Part shown: positions 15,527-23,665 of the stretch, in pieces
Layout: each line of letters starts with the position of its first letter
Numbering within the stretch: the first letter of the stretch is position 1
Assembly: GCA_040414485.1 (NCBI GenBank)
Contig: JBEDUK010000021.1
Span: 1 to 64,000, forward strand
DNA length: 64,000 nucleotides
Source of the DNA: JBEDUK01 sp040414485
GTDB lineage: Bacteria > Actinomycetota > UBA4738
Direction: 5' to 3'
Program-made: the position numbers and the translations under genes
Notes under the pieces: generated by a model
What the model was told of the DNA's origin: nothing
The model's database searches: none
Seen by the model: only the letters and a program-made list of their open reading frames with translations

Positions 15527-17224
15527 ATGCCCGAGATCCGATTCGACTGCTTCTACCGGTACGACGACCTCACGGCGATCCTGCAGGGCTGGGCGTCCGA
15601 GCACTCCGACCTGTTTCGCCTCGAGAGCATCGGACGGTCGTTCGAGGGCCGGGAGATCTGGCTCTGCACGGTCACCAATTTCGAGACGGGCCCGCCCGAT
15701 GAGAAGCCCGCGCTGTGGATCGAGGCATCGATCCACGCCACGGAGCTCACCGGCACGGTCGCCGCGACCTACCTGCTGAACCGGCTTGTCACGTCCCACG
15801 GGAGCGATCCGAGGGTGACCATGGCGCTGGATACGCGCGTGTTCTACGTCGTGCCGCGCGTGAACCCCGACGGAGCCGAACTGGCGCTGGCCGACGACCC
15901 GCGGTACCCGCGGTCGAGCGCTCGGCCGTACCCGTGGGCGGATCAGCAGGACGGTCTGGTGGAGCACGACGTCGACGGCGACGGCCGCATCCTGTTCATG
16001 CGGATCCCGGACCCGAACGGCACGTGGAAGCCCGCCGCCGAGGATGCCCGCCTGATGGTTCCACGCGATCCGTTCGACACCGAGGACGCGGGCCCCTTCT
16101 ATCGCGTGCTCACCGAGGGGACGGTGCAGAACTGGGACGGCGTGACCATCAAGGTCGCGCCGCCGCTGTGGGGCCTGGACATGAACCGGAACTTCCCGAT
16201 GGAGTGGGCGACCGAGGGCAAGCAGCGTGGCGCTGGTCCGTTCCCGTCCTCGGAACCGGAGATCCGCGCCGAGATGGAGGCGGTCGTCGCGCGGCCGAAC
16301 ATCACGGGTTCGCTCCACTATCACACGTTCAGCGGCGTGCACCTGCGGCCGTATTCCGCCCATCCCGACGACGATTTCCCGACGAACGACCTTCGGACCT
16401 ACCGGTTGATCGGCGAGCGCGGAACGGAATTGACCGGATATCCGTCGGTGTCGGTCTTTCACGACTTCAAGTACGACCTGAAGGACACGATTTCAGGCGC
16501 GGCCGACGACTGGATGTACGACCACCGCGGCGTGTACGCCTGGACGACGGAGTTCTGGAGCCCGATGCGGACGGCCGGGATCACGGACTATCACCTGATC
16601 GAATGGATGCGGGACCATCCCCTGTCGGACGACCTGAAGCTGCTCGAATGGGTCGACGCGAACCTGACGGCGGGCGAGGGCTTCATCCCCTGGTACCCGT
16701 TCGACCATCCGCAGTTCGGTCCGGTCGAACTGGGCGGCATCGACTTCCTGCACTATTTCGGCAATCCGCCGCCGGCCTTCCTGGTGAAGGAGGTCGCGCC
16801 GCATTCGGACTTCGCGCTGTTCCATCTGCTGATCTCGCCGCTGCTGCAGTTCCGCGAAGTGTCCGCCACGGCGGTCGGCGACGGCGCCTGGCGGGTGCGC
16901 GCGGTGGTCGAGAACACAGGGTGGCTCCCGACAAGCGTCACGGAGAAGGCGGTCGAACGGAAAGTGGTGCGTCCGCTCACCCTCGAGATCTCCTTTCCCG
17001 AGGGCGCGACGCTTGCGTCGGGCGAGGAGAAGGTCGAATGCGGTCAATTGACCGGTCGCGCGCTGCGTCGAAGCCTGATCTGGTGGGGCGGCGACGACGC
17101 GACGAGCGATCGAGCCAAGGTCGAATGGGTGATCGAAGGGCCCGCCGGCTCGGAGGTGACGGTGACGGCGAAGCACGAACGGGCCGGCACGGTTCGACAG
17201 ACGGTTCGGCTCCAAGCGACATAG
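15527..17224 (+). CDS. M14-family zinc carboxypeptidase
   Basis: 565 residues, apparently without a signal peptide. The N-terminal peptidase domain (about 1-375) contains SIHATEL (the HxxE zinc pair), PRVNPDGAE, DMNRNFP (substrate Arg region), SLHYHTFSG (third zinc His), and AWTTEFWS with the catalytic Glu, so the active site looks complete. The C-terminal third is a beta-rich domain of unknown role. It would release C-terminal residues from peptides; substrate preference cannot be told from sequence. A gene for a PH-like protein follows at once, but its codon use differs, so co-function is not implied. Confidence 0.88.
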   Translation: MPEIRFDCFYRYDDLTAILQGWASEHSDLFRLESIGRSFEGREIWLCTVTNFETGPPDEKPALWIEASIHATELTGTVAATYLLNRLVTSHGSDPRVTMALDTRVFYVVPRVNPDGAELALADDPRYPRSSARPYPWADQQDGLVEHDVDGDGRILFMRIPDPNGTWKPAAEDARLMVPRDPFDTEDAGPFYRVLTEGTVQNWDGVTIKVAPPLWGLDMNRNFPMEWATEGKQRGAGPFPSSEPEIRAEMEAVVARPNITGSLHYHTFSGVHLRPYSAHPDDDFPTNDLRTYRLIGERGTELTGYPSVSVFHDFKYDLKDTISGAADDWMYDHRGVYAWTTEFWSPMRTAGITDYHLIEWMRDHPLSDDLKLLEWVDANLTAGEGFIPWYPFDHPQFGPVELGGIDFLHYFGNPPPAFLVKEVAPHSDFALFHLLISPLLQFREVSATAVGDGAWRVRAVVENTGWLPTSVTEKAVERKVVRPLTLEISFPEGATLASGEEKVECGQLTGRALRRSLIWWGGDDATSDRAKVEWVIEGPAGSEVTVTAKHERAGTVRQTVRLQAT

Positions 17225-17282
17225 CTATCGAGTGCATCTCGGGAACGCGACCCGATACCGCTTCCAAAGTACCTTGCCCTTC

Positions 17283-18059
17283 ATGGGATCGGTGGCGTGC
17301 GAACGCGACGCGTACCTCAGAGGCCAGGTCGAGCCCGACGAGACGGTGCTGGCGACCGGCTCCTCGGGACTCGTGACCGACCGAGGGAGCCTGGCGGTCG
17401 GATCCGGAGAGCTGGTGACCGGCCGAAGGATCCTGCTCGCTTGGAGGCTGAACTGGCCCCCATGCGTCGGTGAATGGACCCACGACGCGATCGACTTCGA
17501 GGAGATCACGGCCTGGGCAGAGGGACGTCAACACGACGAGCGGCCAATTCTTCGCATCACGCATCCCTCCCACGTTCGCCTGATGTGGGCACCGGCGCAT
17601 CGCTTTCTGCGGTTCCGGTGGGGTAACCGCACGACTCCCACCTCGCACGAGGAGACGGAGCTCAGGTTTTCCGGCAACCGGGACCCCGTGTTTGCTGCGA
17701 TACGCGGTCACCTTGGACAGACGAGCGCAGTTCGGGCGGCCCCTCTCCGCGAACAGCTCCCAGGCACGCGCGAAGATCGCCATGGTTCAGGCGAGCGAGT
17801 GCTTCGACTTCACGGGCGCGGGTCGGGGTCCCTGCGCCAGCTCGGCTGGCGGCTCAGGTCAGTCGATCACCAGATCCACCACGGCCATATCCATTGGTGG
17901 GTTCGCCTCGGTAGTTGGGCTCTTCTTGCCGTTCCGGCCTGGTTGGTGTCCCCATGGCTCGTCATACCAGTCATCGTCCTCGTCAAAGCCGCATGGGTCA
18001 TCGGACTTCAATGGTCCTGGCGCCGGACGATCCGATCTTGGCCGGCAGCCACCAAGTGA
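17283..18059 (+). CDS. Hypothetical protein: PH-like domain with C-terminal membrane segment
   Basis: Not recognised as a named family. Residues about 1-140 read as a small beta-rich PH-like domain: ERDAYLRGQ, then GELVTGRRILLAWR, where a 'TDRRLL'-type strand is typical. After a low-complexity, Arg-rich stretch (about residues 145-205) comes a hydrophobic segment around WALLAVPAWLVSPWL that could span the membrane twice. The middle is unconvincing, and an acidic 67-codon frame (17859-18062) runs opposite the hydrophobic part, so the 3' third may not be real or may be frameshifted. Codon use is less GC-biased than in neighbours, as in the rest of 17.2-20.6 kb. An earlier ATG at 17232 exists. 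Confidence 0.45.
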   Translation: MGSVACERDAYLRGQVEPDETVLATGSSGLVTDRGSLAVGSGELVTGRRILLAWRLNWPPCVGEWTHDAIDFEEITAWAEGRQHDERPILRITHPSHVRLMWAPAHRFLRFRWGNRTTPTSHEETELRFSGNRDPVFAAIRGHLGQTSAVRAAPLREQLPGTREDRHGSGERVLRLHGRGSGSLRQLGWRLRSVDHQIHHGHIHWWVRLGSWALLAVPAWLVSPWLVIPVIVLVKAAWVIGLQWSWRRTIRSWPAATK

Positions 18060-18108
18060 CATTGCGGAACGTTCGCATGCCCACAGGCACGGCGCTCGGC
18101 GGTCCTGA

Positions 18109-18273
18109 CTACCGGGACCCAGATGACGGAGTGCGCGTTCCGTTGGCAGTTCGCCGTGCGAGCTCGTGTCGGACGGCTAGCCTCACGACCCAATACAGAA
18201 CGACGAGACTGACAATTGGGAGTACCAAAACGAGGAAGAGGGTTATGGTTTCAGGCCCAAGCGACGCGAGCAT
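18109..18273 (-). CDS. Small single-pass membrane protein (54 residues)
   Basis: A short frame with a clear membrane helix: MLASLGPETITLFLVLVLP begins it, followed by a continued hydrophobic run, a basic cytosolic flank (RLAVRHELARR) and a polar tail ending SSGSR. Positive residues just after the helix fit an N-out orientation. No family recognised. It stands alone in the 465-bp stretch 18060-18524, where I see no other gene, RNA or clear repeat. No strong ribosome-binding site is visible, so the call rests on the composition of the translated sequence. Confidence 0.5.
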   Translation of the reverse strand: MLASLGPETITLFLVLVLPIVSLVVLYWVVRLAVRHELARRTANGTRTPSSGSR

Positions 18274-18524
18274 CTCGGAACGTTACATGCACGCGCCGTC
18301 AGTGGGCAATCCATAAGCGGGTCGGTATGGTCGCTTTCCAGCCGGCGCGAACGGCGGAACTGGTCCGTTCGACGTGAGGCCCGGATGTTTCACCTCAATC
18401 AACGTGACGACGGTCACCTACCTGCCATGACCAGGCTCTGGGAGTACTCTCGCCGACTGGCCGTGGATGAGAGTGCCTGCATCCTCTCGAGCTCTGCGAC
18501 TCGTACAGTTCCGCGGAGGCTTCG

Positions 18525-18934
18525 ATGCGGAGTCGGGTCTGGTTGATACTTGCCCTGCTGTTGTCCTTGGCCGTCGTCGCCGCGGCACTCACGTGGCGGT
18601 GCGTTGGCATCGCCCGCACCTGGTGGCCTCCCTCCGCCCGTCGGCCGATGGTTGCGAGCTCCCGACCCGGACTCCATGCCGCTGGTTTACCGTGACCGTG
18701 GCCAACGAGGGGCACGCGCGAGCAACCAACGTCACCTGTCGTTACCAGGTCAGCGACGAATCCGGTCACAGGCTGGCTGGCGGACCCATGGAGCTGCAGC
18801 AAGTCACTGGGCCCAACGTTGAGGCTGGACGGCGATACGTTGCTCCGATCGCTCTCGACTGGTCGAAGGACTGGGACAGGACTGCGCGGGCGTCGGCGAC
18901 GTGCATGCCTCGGCCACCGGGCTCCGGCGTGTAG
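18525..18934 (+). pseudogene. Frameshifted secreted/lipid-anchored small protein
   Basis: Two frames together read as one protein. A GGAGG ribosome-binding site (18514-18518) precedes ATG 18525, which opens a signal peptide or membrane anchor (MRSRVWLILALLLSLAVVAA) but stops at 18695. In another frame, from about 18600 to the stop at 18934, lies a beta-rich domain (SADGCELPTRTPCRWFTVTV, NEGHARATNVTCRYQV) with paired cysteines and a CARDB-like look. The two join if one base is restored near 18590-18610. It is either a sequencing/assembly error or a decayed gene; raw reads would decide. Family unknown. Confidence 0.5.
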
Positions 18935-19031
18935 CGAGCGATCTGCGCGATCCCACCCTGCTTCAAGGTGTCTTTGCGAACACTCGCCTGAACCGGGTTC
19001 GATACGCCTCGGCCGAACCACGATGCTTGGT

Positions 19032-19830
19032 CTAGGGCATGTCTCCGATCGCTCGATCGACCTGGTTCGAGAACAGGCGTCCGTACGCACCGATCGACTC
19101 GGTTGGCACACCGATCGCTCGCATCGCCCCCCAGAGGAGTGCTTGATTCGGGGAGACCACGGGTCGTCCAAGCTCCCGTTCCAACGGGGCGATCACGCCC
19201 ACGGCACGCATGCCATTCCCTCCGAAGACCACCGCCTCCGCATCGGCGGGGACCTGCTGGCGTACGAACTCGAAGAGCGCGCTCGGCTCGATGGCGAACT
19301 GATCGCTGGGCAGGGCACATCGAAGAGACGAGACGACGTCGAATCCGGCTGCCCAGTAATAGGCGGCGCCGAGCGCGTTCAGCTCCTCGTCGAACCAGGG
19401 CGGGTCGAACAGCGCCATCCGCCGGACGCCAAAGACCCGCAGCGCCTCCACGATCGACGCGCAGGGGGCGACCACCGGGATGCCGCGCGAGCGTTGATGA
19501 AGCCGCTCGAGCATCGCCGCTTCGCCGTCCGCACCGATGACGTACGCCGAGCTCGTGAAGCCGAAGCCAATGGCGTGGATCGGCGCGGCAGCGAGAAGCT
19601 CCGTGGCGTCGTCCACGTACGGCGGTTCGGCGAACGCACGTACCGGAGTCAAGGGGATCGTGGGATCCATCTCTCCGCCGGGTCGCATGGCCCCCGAATG
19701 GCACCCGCGCCGCATGGATCCGCACCCCGGGCGGGGCCATGGCCTGCAGCTCGGATTCCGGCCCCACGTCGGCGGCCGGGACCAGCAACCCGATCCGCCA
19801 CTTCGCGTCCCATCCGTCCGGCTCCCACAT
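19032..19830 (-). pseudogene. Maleate isomerase / Asp-Glu racemase superfamily protein, frameshifted
   Basis: Reads as a roughly 265-residue protein in two frames. The first part (ATG 19830, strong GGGAGGAGG site upstream) gives WRIGLLVPAADVGPE and VRIHAARVPFG; the rest, in the next frame, gives AFAEPPYVDDATELL, HAIGFGFTSSAYVIG, VVFGGNGMRAVGVIAPLE and GRPVVSPNQALLWGAMR. The switch coincides with a run of five Cs (19691-19695; Gs in the gene): with four, the frame is restored as FGAMRPGG. Family members rearrange or decarboxylate small diacids via two Cys; the first usual site reads FTSS here and the second SPNQ, so activity is doubtful even if the frame is intact. Divergent from tetR across the operators at 19869-19905. 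Confidence 0.65.
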
Positions 19831-19868
19831 GTGCGGCCGCCTCCTCCCTTTCTCCCGGGGGGGGGTCG

Positions 19869-19905
19869 GTAGAGTTTGACTCTACTGAGTAGAGCGATAC
19901 TCTAC
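19869..19905. promoter_or_regulatory. Two tandem 17-bp palindromic operators (TetR type)
   Basis: GTAGAGT-TTG-ACTCTAC (19869-19885) and GTAGAGC-GAT-ACTCTAC (19889-19905) are two copies of one palindrome, separated by TGA. The first is perfect over 7-bp arms; the second has one mismatch. They end 4 bases before the tetR ATG and lie about 40 bases upstream of the divergent isomerase-like gene. This is the classic layout for autorepression plus control of a divergent target. Confidence 0.85.
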
Positions 19906-19909
19906 GTAC

Positions 19910-20569
19910 ATGGCCGACGTTGTCAAGGGCGGGCTTCGCGCCGAGCACGCCTCGCTCACGCGGACACGCATCCTCGACGCTGCCCGGACGGAGTTCGAGG
20001 AGCGCGGGTTCGCCGGCGCACGCATCAGCGCCATCGCGACCCGGGCGGGCCTGGCCGTTCCGACCGTCTACAAGGTGTTCACGAACAAGAGAGCGTTGCT
20101 CTCCCACGTCGTCGATCGTGCGATGACGGGCACCGAGTACGGCGGTCGTATGGACGCACAATCGTGGTGGCAGGAACAGCTGAACGAGACTGATCCGGAG
20201 GGTCAGCTGGCTCTGATCGCCCGGAACGCTCGCAGGATCTATGAACGCGCCGGGCGGATCCTGGAGGTCGTCCGGGCCGCCTCCTCGCTCGATCGCGAGA
20301 TCGACGAGATGTGGCGTCGCCTCAGCGACCAACGAGCGGCCCGGTCTCGACGTACCGCTTCGAGGCTGGTGTCACGCGCCGGGGGTCGCGCCAGGTTCGG
20401 CGCTCAAGAGACCGGGGTGACGCTGCTGATCCTTTCGGCGCCCGAGCTGTACACCGCCCAGGTCGAGGCGGGGCGAACGCCGGCCCAATACCAACGTTGG
20501 CTCCGCGCGGTGCTGACTGCGAGCCTGCTTCGTGACCGCTCACCTAGCTCGATTGGGGGCCCCCTGTGA
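19910..20569 (+). CDS. TetR-family transcriptional repressor
   Basis: 219 residues. The N-terminal helix-turn-helix is seen as TRTRILDAARTEFEERGFAG followed by ISAIATRAGLAVPTVYKVFTNKRALL, the standard TetR DNA-binding domain. The C-terminal two-thirds is helical and would bind a small ligand and form the dimer; it contains a long Arg-rich segment (RAARSRRTASR). The ATG follows the second operator palindrome by 4 bases, so repressor binding would block its own transcription. Probable target: itself and the divergent maleate-isomerase-like gene. Ligand unknown. Confidence 0.9.
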   Translation: MADVVKGGLRAEHASLTRTRILDAARTEFEERGFAGARISAIATRAGLAVPTVYKVFTNKRALLSHVVDRAMTGTEYGGRMDAQSWWQEQLNETDPEGQLALIARNARRIYERAGRILEVVRAASSLDREIDEMWRRLSDQRAARSRRTASRLVSRAGGRARFGAQETGVTLLILSAPELYTAQVEAGRTPAQYQRWLRAVLTASLLRDRSPSSIGGPL

Positions 20570-20676
20570 GTCGGAACCCACTTGTCTCAGGTGTCAATCT
20601 GGTGACGCCCCGCTCGCCATTTCCTCTCCCATCTCCTGTTAGCGTGCGGCACGATCACTGAACGGAGGGGGGACCG

Positions 20677-21210
20677 ATGAGCGGTACGCAGTGGTTCTTC
20701 ATCATCTTCCGGTTGATCCACATCCTCGCGGGGGTCGCCTGGGCGGGCGGCGTGTTCCTGTTCGTCGTGTTCCTTCAGCCGAGCGCGGCGGCCATCGGGC
20801 CCGCGGCGGGGCCGATGATGGGGCAACTGCTGGGCACCAGGAAGCTGGTCGACTGGTTCCTGCGGCTTGCGGCGATCACGATCGTGGCCGGGCTCGTGAT
20901 GTACGTGAAGATCGCGACGGACTTCGGCTCCCTCGGCGATCTCGTCTCCACCGGCTACGGTGTCGCGCTCACCGTCGGGATGGTGACGGCGATCGCCGCA
21001 GCGGCCTTCGGGCTCTTCGTCACCCGACCCAACGTGGGGAGGCTCCTGGGCCTCCAGCGCGGGATCGCGGAAGCCGGCGCGCCCCCGACCCCCGAGCAGG
21101 CCACCACGATCGCGAGCATTCAGAAGACCCTGAAGCTGTACGCGCGGATCTCATTCGCCCTACTCGTGGTCACCGTGGCCGCGATGGCCACGGCCCGGTA
21201 CTGGCCCTAG
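20677..21210 (+). CDS. Four-helix integral membrane protein (DUF2269/CopD-like)
   Basis: 177 residues with four hydrophobic segments (about 8-30, 60-80, 92-115, 155-173). The N-terminus FRLIHILAGVAWAGGVFLF carries a helix-embedded His, a pattern seen in DUF2269 and CopD-like proteins where histidines may bind haem or copper. An AGAPPTPEQATTIASIQ loop precedes the last helix. Good ribosome-binding site (GGAGGGG) and a TAGCGT hexamer at 20640-20645. Function unknown. Confidence 0.65.
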   Translation: MSGTQWFFIIFRLIHILAGVAWAGGVFLFVVFLQPSAAAIGPAAGPMMGQLLGTRKLVDWFLRLAAITIVAGLVMYVKIATDFGSLGDLVSTGYGVALTVGMVTAIAAAAFGLFVTRPNVGRLLGLQRGIAEAGAPPTPEQATTIASIQKTLKLYARISFALLVVTVAAMATARYWP

Positions 21211-21334
21211 ACCCAAAGCGCTCCTGCGAGCCACTCGGGTCGTCCTCGAGGACCGCGCGGCCGACGGAGGAGCATCGGACGGGGAGGCCCTGGCTATGCT
21301 GGCCCGGTCCCCTTCGCGCGGAGGTTCGTGAGGC

Positions 21335-22306
21335 GTGGCGGGTCCAATCACGGCCATAGAAGCGACCGGACTGGTCAAGCAGTTCGGTGACGTGCGCGCA
21401 CTGGACGGGCTCGACATGCAGGTCGAACGCGGCGAGGTCCGCGGCCTCGTCGGGCCGAACGGCGCGGGCAAGACCACGCTCCTGAGGATCATGTTCGGAC
21501 TGGTCGCACCGGATCATGGGTCGGTCCGGATGCTGGGAAGCGAATTGACCGCGCTCGGAAGCGGCACGCTGAACGGCGTCGCCGGGTTCGTCGAGGATCC
21601 GCGCCTGCATCCCTACCTGTCCGCCAGACGCAACCTCCTGCTGCTGGCGCGAATGGACGGCGTCCCGCCGAACCGGGTCGACGAGGTGCTTCGGGTGGTC
21701 CGCCTGACCGACCGGGCCGGCCACCGGGTCGGGAGCCTCTCTTCCGGCATGCGTCAGCGACTGGGGCTGGCAGCGGCGCTCCTGCGCTCTCCGGCCGTCC
21801 TCCTGCTCGACGAGCCGACCGTCGGGCTCGATCCGGCAGGCGCGAAGCAGGTTCAGCACCTGCTGAGGGCGCTCGCCGCGAGCGGCGTCACCGTGCTGCT
21901 TTCGAGCCACAACATGACCGAGCTCGAAGGGGTCTGCGACAGCGTCACGGTCATGCGGCAGGGCAGGTCCGTGTGGGAGGGTTCGATGGCGCGCCTCCGC
22001 GAGGAGGCCCCGGCGCCCGCGCACCGCCTCTGGACCACCGACGACGGCCGGGCGCTCGACGTCGCGCGCGCCGACCCGCGCGTCCGCGCGGTCGCAGATC
22101 CGGAGGGCTGGCTGACGGTCTCCGCAGAGCCGGCAGACCTCGAGCGCTACGTCCTGTCGCTCGGGCATGCGGACATCGCCGTGCGTCGGCTCGAGCCGCT
22201 GATGGGCGCACTGGAATCGATGTTCCTCGAACTGACCGGCGCCCGCGAGGAGCGCGCCCGAGACGACGCAGACGAAGGCGCCGACCGCATCGAGGCGGCC
22301 CGATGA
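21335..22306 (+). CDS. ABC transporter ATP-binding protein
   Basis: 323 residues, ABC-2/drug-export type. Walker A GPNGAGKTT, signature LSSGMRQRLG, Walker B LLLDEPTVGLDP and the switch His (SSHNMTELE) are all present. A C-terminal extension of about 100 residues resembles that of DrrA/CcmA-like subunits. It drives the permease encoded next; the two overlap by 4 bp (ATGA). The GTG start follows GCGGAGG at a short distance. The substrate is unknown, though the secreted repeat protein just downstream might be functionally linked. Confidence 0.92.
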   Translation: MAGPITAIEATGLVKQFGDVRALDGLDMQVERGEVRGLVGPNGAGKTTLLRIMFGLVAPDHGSVRMLGSELTALGSGTLNGVAGFVEDPRLHPYLSARRNLLLLARMDGVPPNRVDEVLRVVRLTDRAGHRVGSLSSGMRQRLGLAAALLRSPAVLLLDEPTVGLDPAGAKQVQHLLRALAASGVTVLLSSHNMTELEGVCDSVTVMRQGRSVWEGSMARLREEAPAPAHRLWTTDDGRALDVARADPRVRAVADPEGWLTVSAEPADLERYVLSLGHADIAVRRLEPLMGALESMFLELTGAREERARDDADEGADRIEAAR

Positions 22307-23649
22307 GCGTCTCGACCGCCGACGCCCCGCTGTCCGTTCCGCGCTCCAGCCGGCACCGGGCGCCCGGCGCCGGCGCGGTCTTTCAGGTCGAGGTCGCGAA
22401 GATCTCCGCCCAATTCCTGCCGCGACTCGTGGCGGCCGCCTGCCTCATCGGGCCGTTCGTCTTCGCCCTGATCATGCGCACGCAGACGTCGGTGCCCGCG
22501 GACACGCTGTTCGGCCGCTGGGTCCACACCTCAGGCTTCGCGATCCCGTTCGTGGTGCTCGGATTCGCGGGCATCGCCGGGTTCCCGCTGCTCACCAGCG
22601 TCGTCGCCGGGGACATCTTCGCCGGCGAGGACCGGCACATGACGTGGAAGACCGTCCTTACCCGTTCGTGCTCCCGAAAGGCCGTCTTCGCCGGGAAGGC
22701 GCTGGCGGCGCTGGCCTTCTCGGCGACGATGGTCGCTCTGCTCGCCCTGAGCAGCACCGTCGCCGGGATCCTGCTGGTCGGCTGGAAGCCGCTGATCAAC
22801 CTCTCGGGCACCGTGATGTCGCCCGGTCGAAGCCTCGCCCTCGTCCTGCAGGGCTTCGGGATGGCGCTGATCCCGACGCTCGCCTTCACGTGCATGGCCA
22901 TCCTGTTCTCGGTGGCGTCCCGGAACAGCCTGGCAGGCGTCCTCGGTCCTCCCGTGACCGGCCTCGTGATGGTCCTGCTCTCGATGATGGGGAGCGGACT
23001 GGTCGTTCGTTCGATCCTGCTGACCACGCCGTTCGAAGCCTGGCACGGGCTCCTGGTCGTTCCGCGGGGCCTGACGCTGTTCCTGCTCGGACTGGTCGTC
23101 TCGACGGTCTATTCGTATCTGTGCCTGAGCGCGGCGTGGGCGATGGTGCGCCGACGGGAGTTCACCGGCGAGACCGGCGGCGTCGGAGGCGCGGCCGCGT
23201 GGAAGCGACTCGGCCGCGCGGCCGTGATCGGCCTCGCGATCGCCGCTGTGGTCGCCGTCGCGGCGGCGTTCGACCGGACATGGATCAGCTCGCACCGCGT
23301 CGAGGACTCGGTGGGCGCGACCTTCTCGAACCTGGTGCGCGTCCAACAGACCATGCTCGGGCACCCCGAGCGGGCGCGCTCGTTCACCGTCTCGCCGTTC
23401 TGCGCGCGCGAAAGCGCGGGCGGCGGGGTGAGCCAGGGCGCCGGCGACGACTGGGTCTGTCAGTTGAACGTGAACGGCGCGCGCCTGGGGCAGTTGGGCC
23501 TCAGTTACACGGTCGTGGTCAGGCCGAACGGCTGCTACACGGCCGAGGGCCCGCCCGGGCTGGTCGGGGGCCAGCGGATCCGTGAGCCGGGCGGTCACAG
23601 CGCCGTGAACCCGCTGTACGCGTTCGACGGCTGCCTGATCGCGCCGTGA
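22303..23649 (+). CDS. ABC-2 permease with extracytoplasmic C-terminal domain
   Basis: 448 residues. Residues about 30-285 carry six membrane segments of the ABC-2 type, with GEDRHMTWKTVLTRSCSR on the cytosolic side. A seventh hydrophobic segment (AAVIGLAIAAVVAVAAAF) leads to about 125 residues outside the membrane, containing four cysteines (PFCARE, DWVCQL, NGCYTA, DGCLIAP) that could form two disulfides. This extra domain is not part of a standard ABC-2 permease and I do not recognise it. Translationally coupled to the ATPase gene (ATGA overlap). Confidence 0.83.
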   Translation: MSVSTADAPLSVPRSSRHRAPGAGAVFQVEVAKISAQFLPRLVAAACLIGPFVFALIMRTQTSVPADTLFGRWVHTSGFAIPFVVLGFAGIAGFPLLTSVVAGDIFAGEDRHMTWKTVLTRSCSRKAVFAGKALAALAFSATMVALLALSSTVAGILLVGWKPLINLSGTVMSPGRSLALVLQGFGMALIPTLAFTCMAILFSVASRNSLAGVLGPPVTGLVMVLLSMMGSGLVVRSILLTTPFEAWHGLLVVPRGLTLFLLGLVVSTVYSYLCLSAAWAMVRRREFTGETGGVGGAAAWKRLGRAAVIGLAIAAVVAVAAAFDRTWISSHRVEDSVGATFSNLVRVQQTMLGHPERARSFTVSPFCARESAGGGVSQGAGDDWVCQLNVNGARLGQLGLSYTVVVRPNGCYTAEGPPGLVGGQRIREPGGHSAVNPLYAFDGCLIAP

Positions 23650-23665
23650 CGAGCCAACGGGACGG

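Noticed and set aside
14969..16462. A 497-codon minus-strand frame through the usp gene and the M14 peptidase
   Set aside because: Only the last 137 codons read as Usp; the rest is Arg/His-rich and opposes a well-supported peptidase. It is a shadow frame with usp in its tail.
20572..20605. Possible insertion-sequence end (CTTGTCTCAGGTGTCAA...) after tetR
   Set aside because: It vaguely resembles IS481-type ends, but no partner inverted repeat, transposase fragment or target duplication was seen.
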